Below, piece after piece: positions 22,777 to 30,124 of a stretch of DNA of 32,350 bases (position 1 is the first letter of the stretch; each line of letters begins with the position of its first letter). Made by a program: the position numbers and the translations under genes. Source of the DNA: Myxococcus sp. (GTDB lineage: Bacteria > Myxococcota > Myxococcia > Myxococcales > Myxococcaceae); NCBI GenBank assembly GCA_014879945.1, contig JACSRE010000232.1, forward strand, positions 1 to 32,350, written 5' to 3'. Below the pieces are notes generated by a model. The model worked only from the letters and a program-made list of their open reading frames with translations, was not told the DNA's origin and ran no database searches.

Positions 22777-25700
22777 TCACACCCTCAGGATGATGCCGCT
22801 GGCGGCCCGGCCGGTGGCGCGTGCGATGGCGCGCACGTAGGCCAGCGTCTGCGTCTCGTACTTCGTGAGGCTGTCGTCGATGGCGGCGTCGGTCTTGAAC
22901 TCCACCACCACCCAGCCCTCGGCCGTCTCGTACGCCAGGTCGATGACGCCCTCGACGACGGTGCCGTCGGGCAGGTGGTCGACCACCGCCGCCTCGCGCC
23001 GCACCTGCTTCGCGGCGCGCGCGGCGTCGAAGAGCCGATGCGCGAGCGCCGCCTCGACCGCCGCGACCGCCGCCTCGACCTCGTCGTCCGGCGCCCGCAA
23101 CGCGCGGCCCATCACCTCGACCACGCCGCGCACCGCGTCCGCCTGGGCGTCGAGCGGCACCACCGCGAGGCACGCGTGCACCAGCTCGCCGAAGCGTCGC
23201 CCCGACGGCCGGCCCGCGCGCGGCGCCCCCGTCTGCTCGACCGGCACCACGCTCGCGCTCGGGTCGACGGGCAGCTCCCGGGCCACCACCACGTTCATGC
23301 TGGGCCTGGCGCCGGCCGCCACCGCCTCGCTCTGCTCGAGCTGCCACGCCTGGTACGCCGCGACGCTCCTAGGGCCTTCGACCTCGTCGTCGCGGAGCGC
23401 CTCGTCCGCCTCGAGGCCCGAGGCGTCTTCCTTGCCGAGCGAGAGCACGCGCGGGTCCCACCACACCACGCCGTTCTTCCCCGACTCGGCCAGGTGCAGG
23501 CCCGGCTTCGGCACCTCGAGCGGGAGCGGCCCCTGGCGGTCGACGACGACGTCGTGGCCGAACGGCGGGCAGCCGGGCGCCGCCCTCGGCTCGTGCGCGC
23601 GCGCCTGCGACGGGTAGAGCGAGGGGTAGAGCACCTCGGTCCAGCTGTCCTTCCATCGCTTCTCGCTCGAGACGGGCACCACCAGCAGGTCCTTCGCGCG
23701 GGTGGCGGCGACGTAGCTCAGCCGCAGCGCCTCTTCGTTGTCGCGCGCGAGCGCCTCGTGCTCGTGCTCCCGCAGCTCGTACGGCACGCAGCCGGCGAGC
23801 GCGTGCACCCAGAGGTTGCGCGCCGGGTCCACCCAGTGTGACGGCTCCTGGCGCGCGGCGTTGCCGGTGGGCTCGGCGAGGATGACGACGGGGAACTCGA
23901 GGCCCTTGGCGGCGTGCACCGTCATCATGCGCACGCCCTCGAGGCCCTGCTCCACCAACGGCGCGTCGGGGGCCTCACCCTCGTCGGCCTCCTCCTGGAG
24001 CGACTCCACCACCTCGCGGAACGAGGTCGCCCGCCGCTCGTGCCGGCGCGACACCTCGGCCAGCTGCAGCACGTTCGCCAGGGCCTGCGCGCCCGCCCGC
24101 CAGAAGGCCACGCCCGCGTGGGCGCGCGTCTGCTCGAGCAGCGCGTGCACGGTGGCGGCCACGGGCCGCCGGTTGCGCTCGAAGTGGAGCGCCTTCAAGA
24201 CGCCCAGCGCCGTCACCACCTCGAGGAACTGCGGCTCGGCGACGGCCTCGTGCTCCCACGGCCGCAGCGGATGGAGCGCGCCCAGCGCGTGCTTGAAGGC
24301 GAAGAGCACCTCGTCGGTGAAGGCGAAGAAGGGCCCGCGCAGCGTCGCGTACACCGAGAGCTCGTCTTCGGGCCGATCGACGGCGAACAGCGCGGTGCGC
24401 AGCGCCATCACCTCTTCGCGCTGGTGGAACGAGCGCCCGCCCACCAGCACGTGCGGCACCTTCCTCGCCTCGAGCGCCTGCGCGTACGGCCGGGGCACGT
24501 CGACGTTGGGCCAGCGCCGCAGCCGCTTGAAGAGAACGCAGACGTGCCGGGGCTGCACCGGTACGCGCGCGCCGTCTTCCTCCACCGTCCACCCGCTCGC
24601 GCGCACCAGCCACTCGACGAAGGCGCCCACCGCGTCGGGCACGCTCTTCTCGATGGCGTCCTTGGTGACGCGGCCCTTGGCGTTGAAGGGGTGCGGCGCG
24701 GGCAGGGCGACCAGCGACGGCTGCGCCTTGTTGGCCTCGCGCCACTCACCGAGCGCGACGTACTGCGCCTGGTGTTCGCCCTGCATCACCGGCGCGAAGG
24801 CGCCGTTGACCGCCGCCTGAATGCCGGGCGTGCTGCGGAAGCTGGTCGACAGGTACTCGACGCGCGCGCCGTGGCTGGCGAGGTGCTGCTTCACGCGGTG
24901 GTAGAGCAGAATGTCGGCGCGGCGGAAGCGGTAGACGCTCTGCTTCGGGTCGCCCACCACGAAGAGCTTCCCCGGCACGGGCTGGGTCTCGTACGGCGCG
25001 CTCACCGCCGCGTCGGAGGCGGCCAGCAGCAGCACCACCTCGCTCTGGAGCGGGTCGGTGTCCTGGAACTCGTCGACGAAGAGGTGGGTGAAGCGCTGCT
25101 GGAGCGACTCGCGCACGCTCTGGTGCCGCTGGAGCAGGTTGCGCGTCACCAGCAGCAGGTCGACGAAGTCGAGCACCCCGGCGCGGGCCTTCTCGAGCTC
25201 GTACGCGGCGACGACGGGCTTGAGCTCGGCCTGCAGGAGCGCGGCGAGGTCGGCGTCGCAGCGGCGCACCACCTCGCTGAGCGCCGCCCAGGCCTCGTCC
25301 CTCGCCAGCGCCACCACCGCCTCGGAGCGCCCGCCCGAGAACTGCACGCCCCACGGCTTCGACTCCCAGCCGAAGCGGCTGGCCCCCAGCGCCCGCAGCT
25401 GCGCCTCGAGGCCGTCGTGGTCGCGCGCCGAGACGGACTCGCGGTGGTCCACGTCGTCCACGAAGCGGCGCACCTGGTCGAGCAGCTCGAAGAAGCCGCT
25501 CTCTTTGCCGGGCTTCAACTTCACGAACGGCGCGTGCTCCGCGAACGCGCGCAACACCGGAAGCAGCTCGTCGATGGCCTTGAGGCGGTCGAACGCCTCA
25601 CGCCGCCACGGGGTGTCGAAGTCGCGGTGCTCGATGAGCTGCTGCGCCGCGCCGAAGAGCACCAGGCGCGGGGGCTCGGCGTCGCGGCCGCGGGCCTTGC

Positions 25701-26187
25701 GGCGCAGCGCCCGGCGAACGCCCTCGGGTTGTGACTGCAGGAGCGCCTGGAAGGTGCGCTGGAACGCCGCGTGCTGGAGCGCCACCGCGTCACCCTCGGC
25801 CGCCACCTCGAAGAGCGGGTCGACCCCGGCCTCGACGGGGTACTCGCGCAAGAGGTCGGCGCACAGCCCGTGAATGGTGCCGATGCGCGCGACCTCGAGC
25901 TCCTCGAGGGCTTTGGTGAGGCGGTCGCGCTCGACGCCGTCGGTCACCTCGTCGCGGCTCTTCTCGAGCTTCGTGCGCAGCCGCAGCTTCATCTCGCCGG
26001 CGGCCTTCTCGGTGAAGGTGACCGAGATGATCTGCTCCAGCCGCGCCTTGCCCTTGCGCACCAGCATCACGATGCGCTCGACCAGCACCGTCGTCTTCCC
26101 GGTGCCCGCGGCGGCCTCGACCACGAAGGTGCTGTCGAGGTCCTCGAGGAGTCGAACGCGGACGTCGTGGTCGCCGGGCGTCTTCAT
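22777..26187 (-). CDS. AddA/RecB-like UvrD-family helicase-nuclease
   Basis: A 1136-residue DNA repair-type enzyme starting MKTPGDHDVRVRLLEDLD. SF1A helicase motifs are complete: Walker A AAAGTGK31-TT, the ISVTFTEKAAGEM segment, Walker B FVD372-E373-FQDTDPLQ, GDPKQSVYRFR, motif V TVHAAKGLEFP (756-766) and motif VI YVAATR830-AKD. The C-terminal PD-(D/E)xK nuclease has D1083, E1096-F-K1098 and the QTLAY motif. This matches AddA/RecB, which resect DNA ends for recombination. The partner (AddB-like) is not adjacent in this window. The start overlaps the small membrane gene by 4 bp (ATGA), suggesting translational coupling; no ribosome site of its own is obvious. Confidence 0.95.
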   Translation of the reverse strand: MKTPGDHDVRVRLLEDLDSTFVVEAAAGTGKTTVLVERIVMLVRKGKARLEQIISVTFTEKAAGEMKLRLRTKLEKSRDEVTDGVERDRLTKALEELEVARIGTIHGLCADLLREYPVEAGVDPLFEVAAEGDAVALQHAAFQRTFQALLQSQPEGVRRALRRKARGRDAEPPRLVLFGAAQQLIEHRDFDTPWRREAFDRLKAIDELLPVLRAFAEHAPFVKLKPGKESGFFELLDQVRRFVDDVDHRESVSARDHDGLEAQLRALGASRFGWESKPWGVQFSGGRSEAVVALARDEAWAALSEVVRRCDADLAALLQAELKPVVAAYELEKARAGVLDFVDLLLVTRNLLQRHQSVRESLQQRFTHLFVDEFQDTDPLQSEVVLLLAASDAAVSAPYETQPVPGKLFVVGDPKQSVYRFRRADILLYHRVKQHLASHGARVEYLSTSFRSTPGIQAAVNGAFAPVMQGEHQAQYVALGEWREANKAQPSLVALPAPHPFNAKGRVTKDAIEKSVPDAVGAFVEWLVRASGWTVEEDGARVPVQPRHVCVLFKRLRRWPNVDVPRPYAQALEARKVPHVLVGGRSFHQREEVMALRTALFAVDRPEDELSVYATLRGPFFAFTDEVLFAFKHALGALHPLRPWEHEAVAEPQFLEVVTALGVLKALHFERNRRPVAATVHALLEQTRAHAGVAFWRAGAQALANVLQLAEVSRRHERRATSFREVVESLQEEADEGEAPDAPLVEQGLEGVRMMTVHAAKGLEFPVVILAEPTGNAARQEPSHWVDPARNLWVHALAGCVPYELREHEHEALARDNEEALRLSYVAATRAKDLLVVPVSSEKRWKDSWTEVLYPSLYPSQARAHEPRAAPGCPPFGHDVVVDRQGPLPLEVPKPGLHLAESGKNGVVWWDPRVLSLGKEDASGLEADEALRDDEVEGPRSVAAYQAWQLEQSEAVAAGARPSMNVVVARELPVDPSASVVPVEQTGAPRAGRPSGRRFGELVHACLAVVPLDAQADAVRGVVEVMGRALRAPDDEVEAAVAAVEAALAHRLFDAARAAKQVRREAAVVDHLPDGTVVEGVIDLAYETAEGWVVVEFKTDAAIDDSLTKYETQTLAYVRAIARATGRAASGIILRV

Positions 26188-26366
26188 GAGAGGTCGGCGC
26201 GCGCCGCCACCCGGAGCGAGGGGGTCAACGTCGGCTGCGTCCCTCCCCAGGCCATGGTGACGGGGGTGAGGCCCAGCGCGAGCCCGGCCTGGACACCGAT
26301 GAGCACGACGACGCCGAGCGTGGCGACGTTGGCCGCGAGGCGCCCGGCGGCGGTCGAGGGGCTCAC
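26184..26366 (-). CDS. 60-residue single-pass membrane protein
   Basis: A 60-residue protein from GTG 26366 to TGA 26184. It overlaps the haem-binding gene by 4 bp (GTGA, 26363-26366) and the helicase by 4 bp (ATGA, 26184-26187). Third positions are about 93% G or C, as in real genes here. Residues 12-35 (ANVATLGVVVLIGVQAGLAL) are a membrane segment; the tail after it is polar with no known motif. Its tight overlaps on both sides and codon use make it a real small gene, but function is unknown. Confidence 0.6.
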   Translation of the reverse strand: MSPSTAAGRLAANVATLGVVVLIGVQAGLALGLTPVTMAWGGTQPTLTPSLRVAARADLS

Positions 26367-26797
26367 TTCTCGCCGAACATCGCGCCGAAGGCGTCGACCA
26401 GCTGCTGCTTCTCGGCGTCGGTCAGCTTCGCCTCGGCGTGCATCAGGACGTAGCCCTTCATCGGCATCTCACCCTCGCGCACCACCTCGGCGGCGTCTTT
26501 GGCGTGCTTCTGCTTCTCGTCCCACTGCGAGAAGTTGAGGTGCTTGCGGCCGTCTTCGACGTGGTGCGCGACCAGCCACGAGACCGGCGCGACGTGGCTG
26601 TACCAGGGCCACTTCGACTCGTTGCTGTGGCAGTCGAAGCACGCGCGCACCGCCAGGGCCCGCACCTCGGGCGACGCCCACGACGGCTCGGCGCGCACGG
26701 GTGGGTTGGTGTGGTCTCGCCCGTAGGGCACGAGCTGAATCAGCAGGAAGAGGCCGGCGAGGCCGCCCAGCCCACGGAGCACGTTCTGACGCATCAT
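26363..26797 (-). CDS. haem-binding domain protein with CxxCH
   Basis: A 144-residue membrane-anchored protein starting MMRQNVLRGLGGLAGLFLL; the ATG at 26797 (or 26794) is chosen because the longer frame to 27109 has no coding character. A signal anchor (about 8-23) is followed by C53-F-D-C56-H57 and NESKWPWYSHVAPVSWLV, then GRKHLNFSQW, the standard signature of the haem-binding domain (PF14376 type). Haem is bound on the periplasmic side. Part of the family is linked to electron transfer, others have unknown roles. It is the first gene of an overlapping set with the small membrane protein and the helicase, and divergent from the barrel and cytochrome genes (136 bp). Confidence 0.9.
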   Translation of the reverse strand: MMRQNVLRGLGGLAGLFLLIQLVPYGRDHTNPPVRAEPSWASPEVRALAVRACFDCHSNESKWPWYSHVAPVSWLVAHHVEDGRKHLNFSQWDEKQKHAKDAAEVVREGEMPMKGYVLMHAEAKLTDAEKQQLVDAFGAMFGEK

Positions 26798-26933
26798 CAC
26801 CGCTGAAAAGCGCACTCGGGGCGCTCGCGCCAGCCTCGTCTCAGCGGCGTTGCCGGGCCGTGGGAGGACGATCCACGAAATCGTCCGAGCGCCCGACATG
26901 AACGCCGCCCCGCCGTGGAGACACCAGCGCAGC

Positions 26934-27530
26934 ATGATCGACCGAACCCTGCTGTTGGTGGTGGCGCTGGCCGGCGGCGTCGCGAGCGCACAAGCGGTGG
27001 AGGCGCGGCAGGTCGTCAAGCAGAGCCCCTTCGACCGCACCTTCGGCATCGGGGCGTACGCCACCGGCTGGCACGGGGCGTACGGCGGCGCCGGCGTCGG
27101 CGGCCGCATTCGCTACGAGGCCTTCTCGTTCCTCGGGCTCGACCTCTTCGGCGAGGCGCTGCTGGTTTCGGTGCCCCACGGCCTGCGCCACGACCACCCC
27201 ATCGGCTTCAACCTCTTCGTGCCCTTCCGCTTCGGCGAGGTGGTGCGGCTGCGCCCGCTGCTGGGCATGTGCGTGACGCCCAGCTTCTTTCACCCCGAGG
27301 AGCCCGGCGCGCCACGCGCCGACACCGTGCTGGTCGGCGCGCACGCCGGCGGCGGGCTCGAGCTGGCGCTGCACGACCGCCTCTCGTTCTTCCTCGAGGC
27401 GAAGGCCGTGGCGTGGTTCGGCAACGACCGCGCGGTGCAGGGGTGGACGGGCGTGGTGAGCGGCGAGGTGCGGCCCTTCGTGCTGGGGCAGGCGCAGCTG
27501 GGCTTCACCTTCCACCTCGGCGGGGCATGA
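26934..27530 (+). CDS. small outer-membrane beta-barrel protein
   Basis: A 198-residue exported protein. The ATG at 26934 gives a clean signal peptide (MIDRTLLLVVALAGGVASAQA); an ATG at 26898 is possible. The mature part has alternating hydrophobic strands and Gly/aromatic turns (IGAYATGWHGAYGG, SFLGLDLFGEALL, LGQAQLGFTFHLGG), ending in an aromatic/hydrophobic strand, the plan of an 8-stranded outer-membrane barrel. It ends with a 4-bp overlap (ATGA) with the pentahaem cytochrome, so the two are translated together. Function is unknown; a joint role with the cytochrome is inference. Confidence 0.8.
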   Translation: MIDRTLLLVVALAGGVASAQAVEARQVVKQSPFDRTFGIGAYATGWHGAYGGAGVGGRIRYEAFSFLGLDLFGEALLVSVPHGLRHDHPIGFNLFVPFRFGEVVRLRPLLGMCVTPSFFHPEEPGAPRADTVLVGAHAGGGLELALHDRLSFFLEAKAVAWFGNDRAVQGWTGVVSGEVRPFVLGQAQLGFTFHLGGA

Positions 27531-28594
27531 GCAGGCTGGCGCTCCTGCTGGTGGCGTCGGGCTGCACGGCGGCGCCGACGCTGCCCCATGGCGCCTCGGC
27601 CAGCGCGTGCGGGAGCTGTCACGCGCCCCAGCGTGCGTCGTTTCGCCTCTCGGCCCACGCGCGCAGCACCTCGTCTCCCGTCTTCCAGGCGCTGCTGCCG
27701 AGGGTCGAGGCGGCGTGGGGGCGGGCCGCGCGCGAGGCGTGCGTGAAGTGCCACGCGCCCGACCACGGCGGCGACGAGGTCGTCACCTGTGTCAGCTGTC
27801 ACGCGGCCGTGGGCAACCGGGGCGAGAAGAACGGCGCCCTCGTCGTCGACCTCGACCGCCCGCTCGCCTCGACGAAGACGCGGCTTCAGAACGACGCGCA
27901 CGCCGTGGCCCCGCGCGGCCTGCTCACCTCGGCGTCGCTCTGCGGCACCTGCCACGAGGTGCACGGCCCCGGGCTCTTCGACGAGCGCACGCTGAGCGAG
28001 CTTCGAGAGACCGACGGAGAAGACGCCTGCGTGCCCTGTCACCAGGTCGGCGGCGCCGACGGGCATCGCCTGGCCGGGGTGGACCCGGCCTGGGGCGCGC
28101 CCCGCGCCGAACGCGACGACGCCGACGCCCGCGCGCGCGCGCTGTGGGCGAAGGGCCTGGCGCTCTCGGTGGACTTCGCCGGCGGGGGCGTGCGCGTCAC
28201 CCTCACCAACCAGGCGCGCCACGCGGTGCCGACCGGCGTGGCGATGCTGCGCGAGGTGTGGGTCGACCTCGAGGTGCGCGACGTGGGGGGAGGGCTGCTC
28301 CGCGCCTCGCGGCTGTTCGACTTGAACGCGACCCTCGAGCAAGACGGCGCGCCGGTCGCGCTCATCACCGACGCCACCCGCGTCATCCCCGGGGCGCTGC
28401 CGCCGGGGGCTTCGCGCTCGCAGACGTGGGCGCGCCCCGCAGGCGCAGGCGGCGCGCTCGAGCTCCTGGTCGTCGTGCGCGCGCGCGCGGTGCGGCGCGA
28501 CGTGCTCGAGGCCCTCGAGCTCCAGGCCAGCGCCGACGAGGTGACGACGCACGAGGTGGCGAGGCAGACCCTGCGCCTGCCCGCCGTGCAGTAG
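27527..28594 (+). CDS. pentahaem c-type cytochrome lipoprotein
   Basis: A 355-residue lipoprotein starting MSRLALLLVASGC (lipobox ASGC, Cys13). Five CxxCH haem sites are visible: C28-GSCH, C72-VKCH, C88-VSCH, C139-GTCH and C168-VPCH. After residue 190 an Ig-like or beta-sandwich domain contains NQARHAVPTG, a motif seen in multihaem cytochromes of the c-554 type. The protein should be anchored in a membrane and carry electrons. It overlaps the barrel gene by 4 bp. Whether it passes electrons to the surface or serves a detoxifying reductase cannot be told. Confidence 0.93.
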   Translation: MSRLALLLVASGCTAAPTLPHGASASACGSCHAPQRASFRLSAHARSTSSPVFQALLPRVEAAWGRAAREACVKCHAPDHGGDEVVTCVSCHAAVGNRGEKNGALVVDLDRPLASTKTRLQNDAHAVAPRGLLTSASLCGTCHEVHGPGLFDERTLSELRETDGEDACVPCHQVGGADGHRLAGVDPAWGAPRAERDDADARARALWAKGLALSVDFAGGGVRVTLTNQARHAVPTGVAMLREVWVDLEVRDVGGGLLRASRLFDLNATLEQDGAPVALITDATRVIPGALPPGASRSQTWARPAGAGGALELLVVVRARAVRRDVLEALELQASADEVTTHEVARQTLRLPAVQ

Positions 28595-28691
28595 CGTCAG
28601 CCTGTGAGGACCTGTCGGAGGTCTCCGCACGCCACCTCGGCCGACGCGGGTTGCCCCGGCGGTCGCGCTTTGCGCCTATCGTCCACACCCG

Positions 28692-29981
28692 ATGTCGGCC
28701 CGAGACGAAGACGTGACGCAGGCCATTCGCGCCGAGACCAACCGCTTCTTCGCGCGCGGCGGGCTGTACGCCGCGGGCCTCGGCGGCGCGGCGGTGCTCG
28801 CGCTGGGGGCGCTGGCGTTGCTGACGGGCGACGACTTCTTCCTCTTCCCCGCGGCCTTTGCCGTGGTGGGCGGCGGGTGGTCGCTCCTGCTCTCGGCGGC
28901 TGCGAAGCGGGGTCGGCTGTCGGGCTGGGTCCGCGACGTGGTGATGCTGTCGCTGGTCTCGCTCCCGACCGGGCTCTTCTTGACGACCCACGCCCTGCAA
29001 CCCGCCGGCGCGGCCACCTTCATCACCGGGCCGTTCCTCAACCTCTACAGCTTCCTCCTCGTCATCACCGGCTTCCTGCTCTCGTTTCGCCTCTCGGCCC
29101 TCGCCGGTGCGGTGGTGACGGTCGAGTACCTCTTCTGCTTCTGGCTGGCGCGGCCCTTCCTCGAGCGGGTGCAGTCAGGCGACGCCGCGTTCGCGAAGGA
29201 CCTCTCGGGCTGGCCCGTCGCCCTCAACCGCGGGCTCATCTTCCTGGCGACCGGCCTCGCGGTCGGCGGCCTCAGCGTGCTGGTGCGACGCCTCATCCTC
29301 CGCGTGTCGGCGCTGGGCAGAGAGGCCGCGATGGTGAACCGCCTCTTCGGCCAATACGTGTCGGAAGAGGCCCGCGCGCGCATCGTCAGCACCACCGCCG
29401 GCCTCAAGGGTGAGCGCGTCGAGGCCGTGGTGCTCTTCTCCGACCTGCGCGGCTTCTCGACCTTCAGCGAGGGCCGCCCGCCCGAAGAAGTGGTGGAGCG
29501 CCTCAACGCCTACTTCGAGAAGATGGTGACGGCGGTGCACCAGTCGGGCGGCGTGGTGGACAAGTTCATCGGCGACGCCGTGATGGCCACCTTCGGCGCG
29601 CTCAACCCCGTCGAGAACCCGGCGCTGGCGGCGGTGAGCGCGGCCAGGGCCATGCGCGCGGGGCTGGCGACGCTCAACGCCACCTGGGCGGCGCAGGGCC
29701 TCTCGCCCTTCGACAACGGCGTGGGGTTGCACCTCGGTGAGGTGGTGGTGGGGCCCATCGGCAGCGACGCGCGCAAGGACTTCACCGTCATCGGCGACGT
29801 CGTCAACACCGCCAGCCGCCTCGAGGGCCTCTGCAAGGACAAGGGCGTGCACCTGGTGGTGAGCGACGCGGTGTACCGGCGGCTGCCCGACGCGGCGCGC
29901 GCGCAGTTCCAGGCGCTCGGGCCCTCGACGGTGAAGGGCCGCGCCGAGGCGATGGTGCTGTGGGGCAGCGAGCCGGTCTGA
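28692..29981 (+). CDS. membrane-bound class III adenylate cyclase
   Basis: A 429-residue protein starting MSARDEDVTQAIRAETNRFF. Six hydrophobic helices fill about 24-200, followed by a helical linker (LGREAAMVNRLFGQYVSEEA). The cyclase domain covers 240-429 with metal ligands D251 (LFSDLRGFS) and D295 (DKFIGDAVMATFG), ATP-specifying K291 and D363 (KDFTVIGDVVN), and the catalytic pair N372 and R376 (VNTASRLE). Every catalytic residue is present, so it should make cAMP. It contrasts with the cyclase at 2191, in which this Arg is Trp. Confidence 0.95.
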   Translation: MSARDEDVTQAIRAETNRFFARGGLYAAGLGGAAVLALGALALLTGDDFFLFPAAFAVVGGGWSLLLSAAAKRGRLSGWVRDVVMLSLVSLPTGLFLTTHALQPAGAATFITGPFLNLYSFLLVITGFLLSFRLSALAGAVVTVEYLFCFWLARPFLERVQSGDAAFAKDLSGWPVALNRGLIFLATGLAVGGLSVLVRRLILRVSALGREAAMVNRLFGQYVSEEARARIVSTTAGLKGERVEAVVLFSDLRGFSTFSEGRPPEEVVERLNAYFEKMVTAVHQSGGVVDKFIGDAVMATFGALNPVENPALAAVSAARAMRAGLATLNATWAAQGLSPFDNGVGLHLGEVVVGPIGSDARKDFTVIGDVVNTASRLEGLCKDKGVHLVVSDAVYRRLPDAARAQFQALGPSTVKGRAEAMVLWGSEPV

Positions 29982-29991
29982 ACGAAGAAGA

Positions 29992-30124
29992 GCCCTGCCG
30001 GGCTTCGAGGTCAGCGCCGCCCACGTCGGCGCCATGGTGAAGGCGCTCGAGACGAGGCCGAGGTCTTCGCGCTGCGCGCACCCGAGCCCGACGGGCGCGC
30101 TCGCTTCGAGCCGAGCTGGGAGCG
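29992..30124 (+). pseudogene. possible frameshifted gene remnant
   Basis: After the cyclase stop the plus strand reads LPGFEVSAAHVGAMVKALE in one frame up to 30051 and EAEVFALRAPEPDGRARF in another from 30054. Both blocks have normal coding composition, which suggests a degraded gene end with a frameshift, truncated where the RTX gene begins on the opposite strand. The match is too short to name. Intergenic chance reading is possible. Confidence 0.2.

Noticed and set aside
23914-25734. Plus frame of 606 codons opposite the helicase
   Set aside because: Shadow of the helicase; SF1 motifs lie on the minus strand.
22777-26187. Helicase-nuclease as a phage-defence system by itself
   Set aside because: AddA-like enzymes are housekeeping recombination proteins in many bacteria, and no recognised defence partner is adjacent.
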